64,000 nt of DNA, from NCBI GenBank assembly GCA_035079385.1, contig JAVHKY010000018.1, positions 2,294,001 through 2,358,000 on the forward strand. Reading direction: 5' to 3'. Shown piece after piece: positions 34,975 through 45,419 of this stretch (position 1 is its first letter; every line of letters begins with the position of its first letter). Below the pieces are notes generated by a model, which was not told where the DNA came from, made no database searches, and was given only the letters and a program-made list of their open reading frames with translations. The position numbers and the translations under genes were made by a program. Source of the stretch: Aspidiotus rigidus. Its lineage: Eukaryota > Arthropoda > Insecta > Hemiptera > Diaspididae.

Positions 34975-35015
34975 GCCGACCCTGATACTATGTCGCCTGC
35001 GACATAGCTTGTTAT
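34975..35015 (+). repeat. Hairpin-ended motif GCCGACCCT...CTTG
   Basis: GCCGACCCTGATACTATGTC then GCCTGCGACATAGCTTG forms a hairpin CTATGTCG/CGACATAG followed by CTTG. The text at 33,676-33,714 (GCCGACCCTCGTAACACCCC then GCCTGCGGGTTGCTTG) has the same skeleton with a different stem. A hairpin just before the terminus resembles a Helitron 3' end, although CTTG is not the canonical CTRR. Confidence 0.4.
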
Positions 35016-35149
35016 TGTCTACTTTCCTCAGACTAATTGGCTATGAGAAACTTGAACTTACAGACCTTCAAGAATCCATTTTTTGCCTCGGCCTATTGCT
35101 TGAAAAATTGAAAACACATCCAAAACTTTATTACTTGAAACTTGTATAG

Positions 35150-35410
35150 TTCTGAAATTGATATTGATTTTCAGTCGTCCCAATTTTGACATCGTAAAAG
35201 TAGCGGTCCATCTTCGATTGATTTTCAAATATTTCTAGCCAAGTTTCAGTCGAATTTAGGCAGAACTCATTGACGAAATCCCTGGAATTCTACCTGGTCC
35301 AATTGATGAGGTCGATTTGGGATCAGTTCGACGTTCAAATGATTTTGACGTAGAGTTGACTTTCAATTCATTGAATATTATCAATCAAACAGAAAGTCTA
35401 TTCCTCTGGA
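35150..35410. repeat. Degenerate GATTT/TTGAC-type repeat
   Basis: Irregularly spaced words (TTGATTTTCAGTCG, GATTTGGGATCAGTTCGACG, GTAGAGTTGACTTTCAATTC). Same motif style as at 6.5, 20.1 and 30.5 kb. Confidence 0.4.
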
Positions 35411-36220
35411 CGTGTTTGGATCTAGAGAAATCTTACTTTTCGAGACAGATCGATAAATGATACGAAAAAGCAAAAAGGGGGATTGTACGAGAAAGAACTT
35501 TCAAAAAATTTGGATAAGTGGAAGGGGACAGGTTTTAAACAAAAGAGATAAAACTGAAAGAGTGATTTAAATTCGAAGTTGAACCCTGAGGTATGAAGTA
35601 GGTATTTGTAAATCTAACTAAAAACTGAGTAAGATTATGTCTGACACCATTTAGGTCAAATCAAAGCAAACTGATGACACTTATCAGGCGATTTCGAAAC
35701 CTAAAACTGTCTTAAGTTTGGTTAAACGGATGGATTAATGAAAAATACAATTTATTTCAGTTTCATTCCTCTTTGAAAACATCTTTCATGACGAAAAGAC
35801 GCTGATGAATTATAGCGGAAAGCACTTACGCATTCGTTCAGCCGATGATGGGTGGATGGAGTAAAGAATGAAGCTTTTCTGCGGTAATGAGAGTATGAAT
35901 GCTGTAGTTTACAAGGGAGATAAATCTAGAGATTAATTACAATTTTTCATTATCTACGATTATTGTGTTCCAGAGGTGCGTACCCAAGAACAATCTCCAA
36001 TCCCTCAATGTCCTAATGAAATACCTACTGCAGTTACATCCCGTTTGAAAATTGATGGATCGGCGGCGCTGGCTTGAATTCAGATCGAGGTCTGCGAGCA
36101 CAACGATGCATTAAATTCAGGTCGTCGGATTTTCTTCTCGCGAAGTTGATTTATCTTCCATAAAAATATCGATATTCGTCATCATTTTGTTCATTAAATT
36201 AGCGTTCTTTTTTTTTACAG
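35411..36220. other. Intron or intergenic DNA upstream of the 36.2 kb exons
   Basis: No exon in the plus orientation could be supported. On the minus strand, 35,839-35,909 is open before a strong-looking donor GTAAGTGC, but the piece is short. The last part, ending CTTTTTTTTTACAG at 36,220, is the acceptor of the next feature. Confidence 0.35.
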
Positions 36221-36625
36221 ACGTTCAAACCGTCTATCGGTACGCGAGAGTCGGATGGAAAGCGTTTTAGCTCCGCCTCATCCGTTACAGCTAACCATCA
36301 TCGCGACGGCGAGAATGGCACGACGCAAATAATACATTATTCTGGTAATAAAATTTCATGCAATATTCAGCGTAAATTTCAACTAGATGATTATACTCAT
36401 GCTAAAGTGAAAGAGTGGTACGAGGAATGAGAAGTGAGCGAGCGTTTTATTTTATTTTTTTCTCTATTGAATAAATAACCTTTCTTCATTGTTCGTTTCG
36501 CAGATTGGAAAGAAGAAATTTCAACTACTGTTCGAACACGACGCATTTCTGGCCACGCAGGCGGTCTCTATAATTTGACGAATTGGAAACCTATTAGTTC
36601 GACCAAGAGAGTGATGTGTATTTAA
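36221..36625 (+). CDS. Last two exons of an unidentified gene
   Basis: Exon 36,221-36,344 follows a strong acceptor (CTTTTTTTTTACAG) and is open in one frame for all 41 codons (TFKPSIGTRESDGKRFSSAS, then VTANHHRDGENGTTQIIHYS). It ends at G|GTAATA. After a 159 nt intron with acceptor TTCGTTTCGCAG, exon 36,504-36,625 continues in the matching phase, completing GAT TGG (DWKEEISTTVRTRRISGHAG, then LYNLTNWKPISSTKRVMCI) to TAA. Together they give 81 residues without a stop. The tail is polar, Ser/Thr/Arg-rich, with no membrane segment, and could be a cytoplasmic tail. I do not recognise the family. Upstream exons are not visible in the window. Confidence 0.6.
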
Positions 36626-38365
36626 ATCGAACGACAACGATATGCCGCCATCGCATTCGATGTAGCGAATGGAAAAAAATATAAATTCACTAATCTATAA
36701 CGGTGAAAGACATAGGTAAATGGACTGATACGAACTAATCCGGACAATATACTATAGTATATATAATAATGATAATAATAATCAAATCGTACACCGTAAC
36801 TGAATTTATAAAAATAAAAAAAAATCAATCGTAGCGACGTCCTCTACAATGTCTATATCAGTACCTATAGGAAAAGATTCACTTGTAGGTTCGACGCTGA
36901 GTATTAGACTGCAGGGCATGTATTTGATTGTTGACGATATGTATACGATATAATATCTTGTACATATAGTAATACAGCTAACCTAACAGAATTGACTTAG
37001 TATGGATGGAAAATAGAACGTGGAGTTTGTTTCAAGCGGGGATTACTTCATTTATAGGTCGGTCCTATAATAGGTGTTTTGAAAGGGCCTAGATATTATG
37101 TTGTTGCCATCCTACATCCAGACAAGATGAATACTAGGTATTTTCTGGTATAAAAATTCAAACGAAAAGACCCTCTCTGCGCCTTTGCACTGTAAAGCAA
37201 TCAAAGGCACCTAAATAGAGTATAGAAAGTTTATCAACTTATAGAACAGAAAATCGACCAGAAATCGCGAAATTTTGAAAACAGCTGATTTTTTTTTCCT
37301 TTTTTCTCCTATTGACTGTGGTTTTTGCTCTTAACAAAAATACTAAACAAAATCAGAGAGGTACTCTTCGCAAATAACCCTGAGAATAATACGTTCAGAA
37401 TTAGCTTCCATACATTTAGACCCGCATGAAGGGAGAGATGGATTTCAATTCTGAATGAGAAGCTACAAAGAAAGGAACTGAAAACAAACGTACCTAAGGT
37501 TATCGAAGGGACTTAAATAATTGAAAAATCTTGGAATTAGAAATAGAGGTCCTAAAACTTGTATTTCTTCACGCCTTATCTATTTTATTGGATGCTATTT
37601 GCAAAAACATTCGCTAAGCGTCGTCCTTCCAGTAAATTGTGGCTCTGAAAGGGAGGTAGTGCTGAGAAAAAAAAACTCGGTTTCTTTTCTATTTTTTTTT
37701 TATTTTTCATTTTCATTTTTTGGGTAAGGATATGTATCACTGTGGGACAGTATGTGGTTCTAGGCGGCAATTTTTTTTTTTTTTTTTTTTTTTTGTTGCC
37801 AATCTACATAGAATGATGCACTGAATTTGAAAAATATATATTCCATTAGATTGGGATGCCAAATGAAAGAAGTTAAATATTTTAGAACTATTCTTAGGAT
37901 AAACAATTTGGTGAAATAAAATGCTCGATATTAGGAAAATGTTGGGAAAATTTACACAATGTTATAATCAAGTCTTGAAATACTTCTTTGGAGCAGAATT
38001 GGTGGAAACTGTTAAATACCAAAACACAACTACTTTTACTGGATCAGTAGTTCTGTTGATGACCCTCCATTATGATATCTAATATTATTCATGAACGTGG
38101 GCACACCGGCTTATGAAAATTGGAATTATTCCAGAAAACTTTTCCATAAAAATTCAATTTGGGATTGCAGCACTTCTTACACTCATAGTCCCAATCAATT
38201 TCACGGCAAAATAAATACACTCCTCTTCTTCTGTCTCAAAAAAATCTCATGTTCATAAACAAAACACCTAGAATGTTACAAAGCACAATAGATATTTTGT
38301 CAATTTTGCATCTCCATATTTTTAAGCCATATTTTGCAGTCTGAGATTTCCAAGCCCCACAAAAT
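36626..38365. other. Downstream intergenic DNA, no gene seen
   Basis: Contains A- and T-rich tracts including a 24-T run (37,771-37,794), and short domain-free ORFs. AATAAAAAAAAAT at about 36,811 could serve as polyadenylation signal for the preceding gene, but this is not established. Confidence 0.4.
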
Positions 38366-38369
38366 GTAA

Positions 38370-39475
38370 TGGACGTGACAGTTGGGTTTATACCAATTCA
38401 TCTGACACCATACAGATTCAGCCAACAATTGAATCAGATTCAGATTCAATAGACTGATAGTCAAATCACAACTTGGATTCAATTGACAGTTCAATTGCAA
38501 TGAGAATTAAACTGGCAATAGAAACATTGTATGGATACAACTAATGGTTAAATCACAATCTATATCCAACTGGTAGTGTAATCTTAGTAGGGATTCAATT
38601 GAAAGTTGAAACAGAATATAGATTTAACTGATAGATAGTTTAATCACAATATGGATTCAACTGACTGTTGGATCACATACAAATTCAACTGACCGCGCGG
38701 ATGCGTTCCTCAACGCTGCAATATAGGTATTTGTAATTACAAGACAAAAATGAAATCAATAAATGAAAGCAATATTACTTGAGTTGCAATTTGCAACCGC
38801 AATTTGCTACTAAAGTAATATCAATTTCATTTACCTATTGATTTTATTTTCATCTTGTAATTCAATTCATAGTTGAATCTCAATATGGATTCAACTCGCA
38901 GTGTAATCTTAATAAAGGTTAAACTGAAAGTTGAAACACAATAATGGATTCAACTGATATTTGGATCACATATAGTGACAGTTGAAATGCAACATGGATT
39001 CAACTTAATAGACAGTAGGATCATATGTAGCAACTTGACAGTTGAAACGCAATATGGACTCAAGTGACAGTTGGGTCACATACAGATTCAACTGATTGTT
39101 GAAATACGATATGAATTCAACTGATGGTTGAATCACAATAAGGATTCAACTGACAGTGTTGTATCACAATATCTAGATTCAACTGACAGTTGGAACACAA
39201 TATGGATTCAAATGGATTCAACTGACCCTTGGATCACAATATGCAGACGGTAACAGTCCAAATATAATATTATACATATATTCAACTGAAAGTTGAATCA
39301 CAATATGAATTCAACTGACAGTTGGATCGCATTGTGGATTCAAGTGACAGTTGAATGACAATATGCAGACCAGTACGATCATATGAATTCACAGGACCAA
39401 ACGAACCACTGTGGACTAAAACAGATAGTTGAATCACATACAGATTCACTGACAGTTGAATCCATATGCAATTCC
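38370..39475 (+). repeat. About 30 bp minisatellite array, 1.1 kb
   Basis: Roughly 30 degenerate units of the form GGATTCAACTGACAGTTGAA followed by TCACAATAT fill the segment, interrupted by a foldback insert at about 38,700-38,870. The unit contains an internal near-palindrome (TTCAACTGACAGTTGAA), so both strands look alike and long fold-backs are possible. Confidence 0.95.
38728..38868. mobile_element. Foldback MITE inside the minisatellite
   Basis: The left arm (TTGTAATTACAAGACAAAAA from 38,731) pairs with the right arm ending CATCTTGTAATTCAA at about 38,865, with a short loop near GCAACC. The arms are about 65 bp with small gaps. The insert clearly interrupts the 30 bp array, so it is younger than the array. 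Confidence 0.75.
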
Positions 39476-41040
39476 AGCTCTTCTCTTACAAATGTGAAAT
39501 GAAAAAAGAGAAGTGTATTCATCTTGCCGTGAAATTTATCAAGACTGTGAATAGAGGAAGAGCTGCTCCCAGTCAGGATCCCAAAATTGAATTTTTTCCA
39601 GCATATCAAACATTGGCTACAATACGTAATTCTGATTTTCATATCTGGATGTATTTGCGTTCATGTCAAATAATTTGAGATATTCTAATGAAGCGTCATC
39701 ATCAAAACTACCATTTCAGGGATCTGTCTGTTTATTGCGTACATTGAGAAATTGCATAAATTTTGCTGTACTCTTAATTTAACTAGTTGCTCAGTGCACG
39801 CAATTTGCTTAAAAATATAGTCGATTTTGCGCATTGAACAATTTTCCGTGCAAATCCGGCAGAAATTAAGCTTGAATTTGTGGTTTGTTTTTGGAACTTT
39901 CTAAAAATCTCAGACCTTCTATAAGTATATTGTGATTACTGAACCCAAAGGATGCGTGTTGGAGAATGTGCTCTTGCTAGATCGTCAGGTAGTAATAGGT
40001 ATTAGAACCCTATAAATACAAGTGAGGACATGGTCCGCCATATTCAGTCGTTACGTCATCTTTTGTCTCCGTAGCTCCCAATTTGGATGAGGAATTTGTG
40101 TGATTAGTGAAACAATTTTGCATTTCTCAATAATGTTCAGTCTTGCATTTTGCTTTGGCACTTAGTCTAGTATGTTCTCTCATCATTTTTAAATCACAAT
40201 AAACTGTTATAGTGATTAGAATGCTTTGAAAGTGCAAAAAAATCTGCTTAGTGAGTCATTTTTGAGACAACTAACAAACGTACAGTAACACATGAGTGAT
40301 GAATCTTATAGAAAATTTGATAAGGAACAACTTTTGTTTGAAACTTTTTCTTTAAAGAGCGTAGTTTTCGAAAAAATTTACAAGAAAGTGAATTTTGTGG
40401 CGCAAAGGTGACCACAAAGGAGTTGATGGGAGGCGAGGCGCTGTGGACCCTTTAGTATTTAAGTCAGGTGGTCTTTCTGACCACTTTCACGAAAAAAATG
40501 TACTGTCGCAAAAATGTTCAGCCAGAGACCTTCTTTTGCTTGCGATACCGTGTGCCATCTAATGATGAAATCGAATGAGTACCTAGAATTCCAACGCCCA
40601 AGTCCAGAGAAGAACTAGAGTGTGTGTAATGTCTCTTCAGGTCGTGCATTCCATGTAGCTGTATTGAGACTTTGAGATCTGAAAAAATAAGAAATTTGAA
40701 CGTGTTATAGCAGTGCTGGAAGAATGAGGGGGGTCACTATTTCAATCAGAGTACGTTCTTATGGTGAATGGGTAAATTTTCCCTTCGCCTCATTCAACAA
40801 AGATCGATCATACGAGCATATTATGCGGTATCTAGCATCTTAGGCAAAATGAAAAGGAACGGACAACCTTCGCGAAGTGTACGATAGGAAGTTGCTGTCG
40901 CGCTATATATCCGAACCTTTTACTGTCATCGCCATAAGAATGGGAATACACATAATCAGATAAGCTATATGGGAATCGCAAATGTCGAAATGTATTATGT
41001 ACCTCTGTACACAGCGAAACGAAATAATTTTTCCATTTCT
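39476..41040. other. Intergenic DNA, no gene seen
   Basis: AT-rich with short ORFs of unknown meaning. CpG content rises from about 40,850. No repeat family of this window occurs here. Confidence 0.35.
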
Positions 41041-41051
41041 TATATTCTCAG

Positions 41052-41119
41052 CTGATACAGCCATTTCAGCGGACGAAGAATTGTGCCCGACGGTATATTA
41101 TACTCTTCTCGCAGACTGA
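41052..41119 (+). CDS. Possible terminal exon
   Basis: A strong acceptor (CCATTTCTTATATTCTCAG) is followed by 22 codons (DTAISADEELCPTVYYTLLA, then D and TGA). A donor-like GTATAT after CCGACG could alternatively end it as an internal exon. Short and of unknown family. Confidence 0.2.
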
Positions 41120-41883
41120 TAAATTCGTTTCTAGACTGAATTTTATTATTACCCCCCGAGTAAACGAACATACGCGGTTAGATATTAGACAATTTCGCAA
41201 AACGGTAGAATACAGCAACATTCAATAATCTGATTTGATTTACCGAGTTGGGCTCGCGCGATACACGATCAGAGAGTATGCACTGCAGGGTTGTTTTATA
41301 ATTGGATGCGAATTCTGTTGCACCGTATATATGCGGTATACGTACAGAGCGTATATATAATAAGTGAAAATAGAACAAATTTGAAATTACAACGACCCGA
41401 AGAATCGAAATTATTTTCTTTTTGTTCTCATACGTCGTCGTAACTACAGTATGCACGTACTCTTTCGAATGCACGAGAAAGAACAAATAATATACGGTAA
41501 AAAAAAAGGTACCCAATGATATGACCGTACATATATTTTGCTATGCCAACATTCGCCCAACGCAACGGTGTGCAGAGAAACGTGCTCAAATAATTCAGCC
41601 AACTAGGTAGGTATATCATTAATGTAATATTATGTTATTGCACTCTTTTTTTTTTTCTATCGTATATCAATTTTTTAATAAAATTAACGTCTTGCTAATT
41701 TTACTCGTGAAAATATACTGCAGACGCTATCAATTGTTGCGCGGAAGAAAATTAATACAAAACTGATTGACGCGATAATGGTCGTATGGTCAGGAAAAGA
41801 GAAATATAAAATTAGATTGAAATAGGTACATTTTTTGTATTATTATTACAAATGTCGCCCGTGTGCGTGGTTTAATTTTGCAG

Positions 41884-42062
41884 AAAAATATCGCGACTAT
41901 TTTCCGAATGCTGACTGTTATACATCGAAGAAAATCGAACGTATGTCTCCGGGAGAATTAATCATTAGTTATCATTATCATCGCTACTATCATCCTGCCC
42001 AGTTGATTGTTGATACTCAAGAGGTATTGGAGCAGAAAGAAGGATTGATATTCATAATTTGA
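41884..42062 (+). CDS. Possible terminal or internal exon
   Basis: The acceptor GTTTAATTTTGCAG opens a frame reading KYRDYFPNADCYTSKKIE, either ending at GTATGT (41,941) or continuing as MSPGELIISYHYHRYYHPAQ to TGA at 42,060-42,062. The first part looks protein-like, but there is no recognised domain. It starts with two nucleotides of a split codon and does not join the 41,052 exon in phase. Confidence 0.25.
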
Positions 42063-42274
42063 AACACACAAAAGGAAAATTGGCGGCTCACTTCGGTCGT
42101 TATTCGCGGGAGTTTTTAGGTGAACTGCGTTAATTGAGGCGAGCTGATCTCTTATGCAAGGCGTCCCACCTCTCTCTTACATAATATTAATATAACTGAA
42201 AATTCGAAATCCTTGTAGAATGACAGATATCTCTTCAAGTAATTTACCTTGTACATAGGTAAAGCTTAGTATCA

Positions 42275-42345
42275 CAAATGAGACTTGGAGAAATTCCAAC
42301 CATCGAGCTGTATAGAGGGGGGGGGGAGCTGTACTTGAAACATTT
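42275..42345. repeat. Minisatellite-family fragment
   Basis: GAGACTTGGAGAAATTCCAA, CATCGAGCTGTATAGAGG and a G10 run match the reversed unit of the 46 bp family. Isolated and decayed. Confidence 0.6.
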
Positions 42346-43029
42346 AGATAATCGAGCTACATCTACCAACATATTTTATAAAAAAGTAGACTTTCGGGCA
42401 CTCCCATTTTTAATTCGATACTCAATATTGAAATCAAAGGCTCTAGCCGGGTAAAGGGGGAAATGGCCTTGGTCGAAAAATGTTTCAAATGTGTCCGTCA
42501 AAATATTGTCCTCAATGAGAAGACTCGAAACCCTAAAAATTAGACCCATCCGCTCACCCACATGGACTGCAGAGTCATTTTTAGGCCTAAAATCCAAATG
42601 ACTGTATCTCCGGCAATAATGATCGCACAGCAATGTACGAGTAACTTTGGGACATTTTAGTATATGTGAATGTTCATCCATGGTATTTTTTTCAAAAAAA
42701 ATCATTCATATTTTCCCTAGTTTCTAGCAATAACAAAACTTCAAACTCGAATATAAAAAGAATTGGGGGGGGGGGGCACCTGGGGAAAATCATTCATTTG
42801 AAGCGCCATATCTTCTACTACAACATACATCAGTACCATAGTCTTTGGTGAGGTGGAACATTCCCAAAAAAATCAATATTTAATGAATTTCTGTGATTTT
42901 TCCATGAGTAGCGGGGTGAACTATGACTGCTACCGCAATAGACCGCGAGAAATCAATAGTCAATGTTCGAGCTGAAAAATACGCACTCCTCTGTGGGATA
43001 AAATGGGAATGTAGATACACCAAAAATAT
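42346..43029. other. Unassigned; 109-codon minus-strand ORF without domain
   Basis: The ORF 42,376-42,705 on the minus strand (HILKCPKVTRTLLCDHYCRR and SAVHVGERMGLIFRVSSLLI) is longer than expected by chance and fairly rich in Cys/His, yet I know no match and no splice context supports it. It may be part of an unknown repeat. A G12 run lies near 42,765. Confidence 0.2.
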
Positions 43030-43735
43030 ATTTTCAGTATTTTGTTTATCGATTTGGTTAATTCTTATGCAAACATGTCCACCGATTAGGTAGAGTATGT
43101 TAGATTGAAAAAAATACTCCAGTCGCTGGAACGTTCTGGAAATAAGAATCGACCATACCAATGACCGACTGGAGAATTTATTGACCATTTTATCCACACT
43201 CGGCGGAGGTATTTACATAAGATTTGAATTAGTTGATAAATAAAATAACAAAAATCACGGTTTTCCAGGTTGAAAAAGTGGATTTTCTCGATTGTTTGTC
43301 ACTTCCAGAACGTTCCAGCGGCTTGAAAATTTTTTGACCATTTTTTTCAAGGTCGGTGGACATTTTTACATGATAATCGACCTAATTGGTGAGCAAAATA
43401 CCAAAAATCACAGCTTTCCATGTTGAAAAAGCTGACTTCCTCAATTTTCTGCTATTTTCAGACTGTTCCAGCGGCTGGAGAATTTTTTGACTATTTTTTT
43501 TTTTAACTAGGCGGATGTGTTTACATACGAAGTGACCTAATTGATGAACGCAATACCAAAAATCACGGTCTTCCAGGGTGAAAAAGTGGATTTTCTCGAT
43601 TATTTGTCATTTCCAGAACGTTTCAGCGACTGGAGAATTTTCGGAGTATTTTTTCAGTCTAACGTTCTCCACCTAATCGGTGGACGTGTTTGCATAAGAA
43701 TTAACCAAATCGATAAAGAAAATACTGAAGTGAAA
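43030..43735. repeat. Tandem 155 bp repeat (three units) plus inverted copy
   Basis: Units starting at about 43,258, 43,410 and 43,565 (CACGGTTTTCCAGG, AAAGTGGATTTTCTCGAT, CCAGAACGTTCCAGCG) repeat with a period of 152-155 bp. A fourth, at about 43,040-43,200, lies in the opposite orientation, giving mirrored ORFs (CIRINQIDK on both strands). No known protein; probably a small satellite or foldback element. Confidence 0.8.
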
Positions 43736-43871
43736 AACAACGTTGTGGGTGATATGGTCGCGGTTTCACGATCATTTAGTGTTGGTGGTGTTGCACTAAA
43801 CTCACAGATAGATTCTAGAGCTGCAAGTTATAGCGCCCGCCGGTGCTTACTAATTTAGCGTTTTTGTCGCC

Positions 43872-44035
43872 GTGTTGTATTTGTTTCTATAGGTCGCCTC
43901 TGAGTTATAACATGACGGCGTAAAAACAAGTTCACATGTCGTACCTCTGAGTCTCAAATGTGTTGTATTTGGAACTATAGGTCACCTCGGAATTACTATA
44001 TGGCGGTGGAAGAACAAGTTCGCTTTATGAACAAG
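43872..44035 (+). repeat. Tandem duplication, 89 bp period
   Basis: GTGTTGTATTTGTTTCTATA (43,872) is repeated as GTGTTGTATTTGGAACTATA (43,961), both followed by GGTC(G/A)CCTC and a further match to AACAAGTTC. Two copies. Confidence 0.7.
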
Positions 44036-44394
44036 TCTTACGTATATGTATGGCACTTGGGCCTTATTGAAGTAGTAAGTCTTCGGACAATGTTTTAACA
44101 GTGTTGAGTTGACTCTGTGAGGATGGTGACAAAAAAAAACTGTCGAGTAAATGAAAAAATGGAGAACTTGAAGGCATAGTCAGATTGTGGCATTGGTGTT
44201 TGAAAGTTCTAAATTCTGCTGAGTCTAAATGAGAAGTGATGAAACTTGATATAAATGATAAGTTGACGATTATTACGTACTAGGATACTCTCATAGTTGA
44301 AATACAAAATAATGGCTCTGCCTGAACAGGATTGAAAATTTCAAAACGAAAGTATATTTTTTGATGTTTCCAGCGAGACTTGCGGTTTTCAAAC

Positions 44395-44537
44395 TTCCTA
44401 CTCAGTCAAAGTCTTGAGCTGAAGTCGTCAGTCACGATAGGAGAAGGTGTTGGATCAGGTTCCCCTTTCTGGGGAAGTAAGTTAGACCGTATTCTTCAGC
44501 TTTTCGGCTTTCGCCCTGCGTTCTACAATCCTCAAAA
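44395..44537 (+). pseudogene. Penelope-like fragment (RT thumb)
   Basis: GSPFWGSKLDRILQLFGFRP with AFYNPQ matches the PLE segment LPFLGEFSSKLTRVLRPFGF-RPAFYN seen at 59,480-59,560. Only about 45 residues survive. It lies 340 bp upstream of the gelsolin-domain gene. Confidence 0.7.
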
Positions 44538-44873
44538 TAAAAATTATTCTAAAGCATAGTTTTTAAAATGCAGATTATATTGTGTTTATTTAAAATGGCT
44601 CTCGATTCGTCGATCCGAAATATATTTTTATTTCGTAGCAAATGCATTCGATAAATGCGAAGATTAAAACAACAGGTGAAGTTGGAAGCCAGGCGTGAAC
44701 GATAAATAATCAATACATATTTGAAACAGAATGACATCATTCAGCTGTGCTATTTGGATTAGTGTTTTTAAAGAATTTTTCGACAACTTCAGTATAGAAC
44801 CTTGCGTTCTCCATTGTTCAAAAAGAGTCAACTACCTACTATTTGACTATTTACCAGAAGCCCATTCTCTAAC

Positions 44874-45418
44874 ATGTATCCGTATTTGATAATAGTTTTG
44901 GGAGTGGTACCCATGATAAACGCAGGAGTTATCGAAGACTTCCAAAGTAGCACGAAAAATTCAGGGTTGATATGGAAAATTGAGGTAATGCACAGCTCAT
45001 CACTACGTAACTTTATGAATAGTCTTCCTAAATTTAAGGACAATTTTGAAATGAATTTTAGGGCGATGATGCAGTTCTTCCAGGAGTTAAGCATTACACA
45101 AATTTTTCGGACGACAAGGTCTACGTCGTACTCGAGAAGCGATTTGATTCTGGGAGAGCAGAACACAGCGTATTTTATTGGGTCGGAAAAAATGCAAACT
45201 CAGTAAGCGTACACCTATTGTAAAGAAATATAGGTACTTTTAATATTTTTGACATTGTTTTAAGGCTAGCTTTTTAAAATTTTTTTTCTTATCACCTTTA
45301 GGAAGACGTGGCTACTGGACAATCCAAAGCAGCGCAAGTTGCTCAAGCTTTCGGAGTCCGTGCTCAGCAAGAAGAAGAAGGGGAAGAATCGAGTACTTTT
45401 ACTTCTCATTTTCCGTAG
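44874..45418 (+). CDS. Secreted single-gelsolin-domain protein, three exons, 122 aa
   Basis: Exons 44,874-44,984, 45,062-45,202 and 45,302-45,418 all join in phase 0: GAG|GTAATG, TTTTAG|GGC, TCA|GTAAGC, CTTTAG|GAA, then TAG. The start MYPYLIIVLGVVPMINA looks like a signal peptide. The rest follows a gelsolin/villin G1-type domain: GLIWKIE (usually LxIWRIE), HYTNFSDDKVYVVLEK (GKFYTGDSYIVLKT), HSVFYWVGKNANSED (IHFWLGKDSSQDE), QSKAAQVAQAFG, and EEGEESSTFTSHF (VQGHESxxFLSYF), where it stops. Gelsolin domains bind actin and calcium; full gelsolins have three to six. Here only one is present, with introns of 77 and 99 nt. Two family positions differ: the VELDD-like segment is AFGVRA, and QHREVQ is QQEEEG. 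It may be a secreted actin-binding protein or a decayed gelsolin relic. Confidence 0.8.
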
Positions 45419-45419
45419 A

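Noticed and set aside
35839..35909. Minus-strand exon-like piece before GTAAGTGC
   Set aside because: Two frames are open over 70 nt and no partner exon fits; too short to support.
44828..45166. 112-codon minus-strand ORF
   Set aside because: Antisense shadow of the gelsolin-domain gene; it has no domain of its own.
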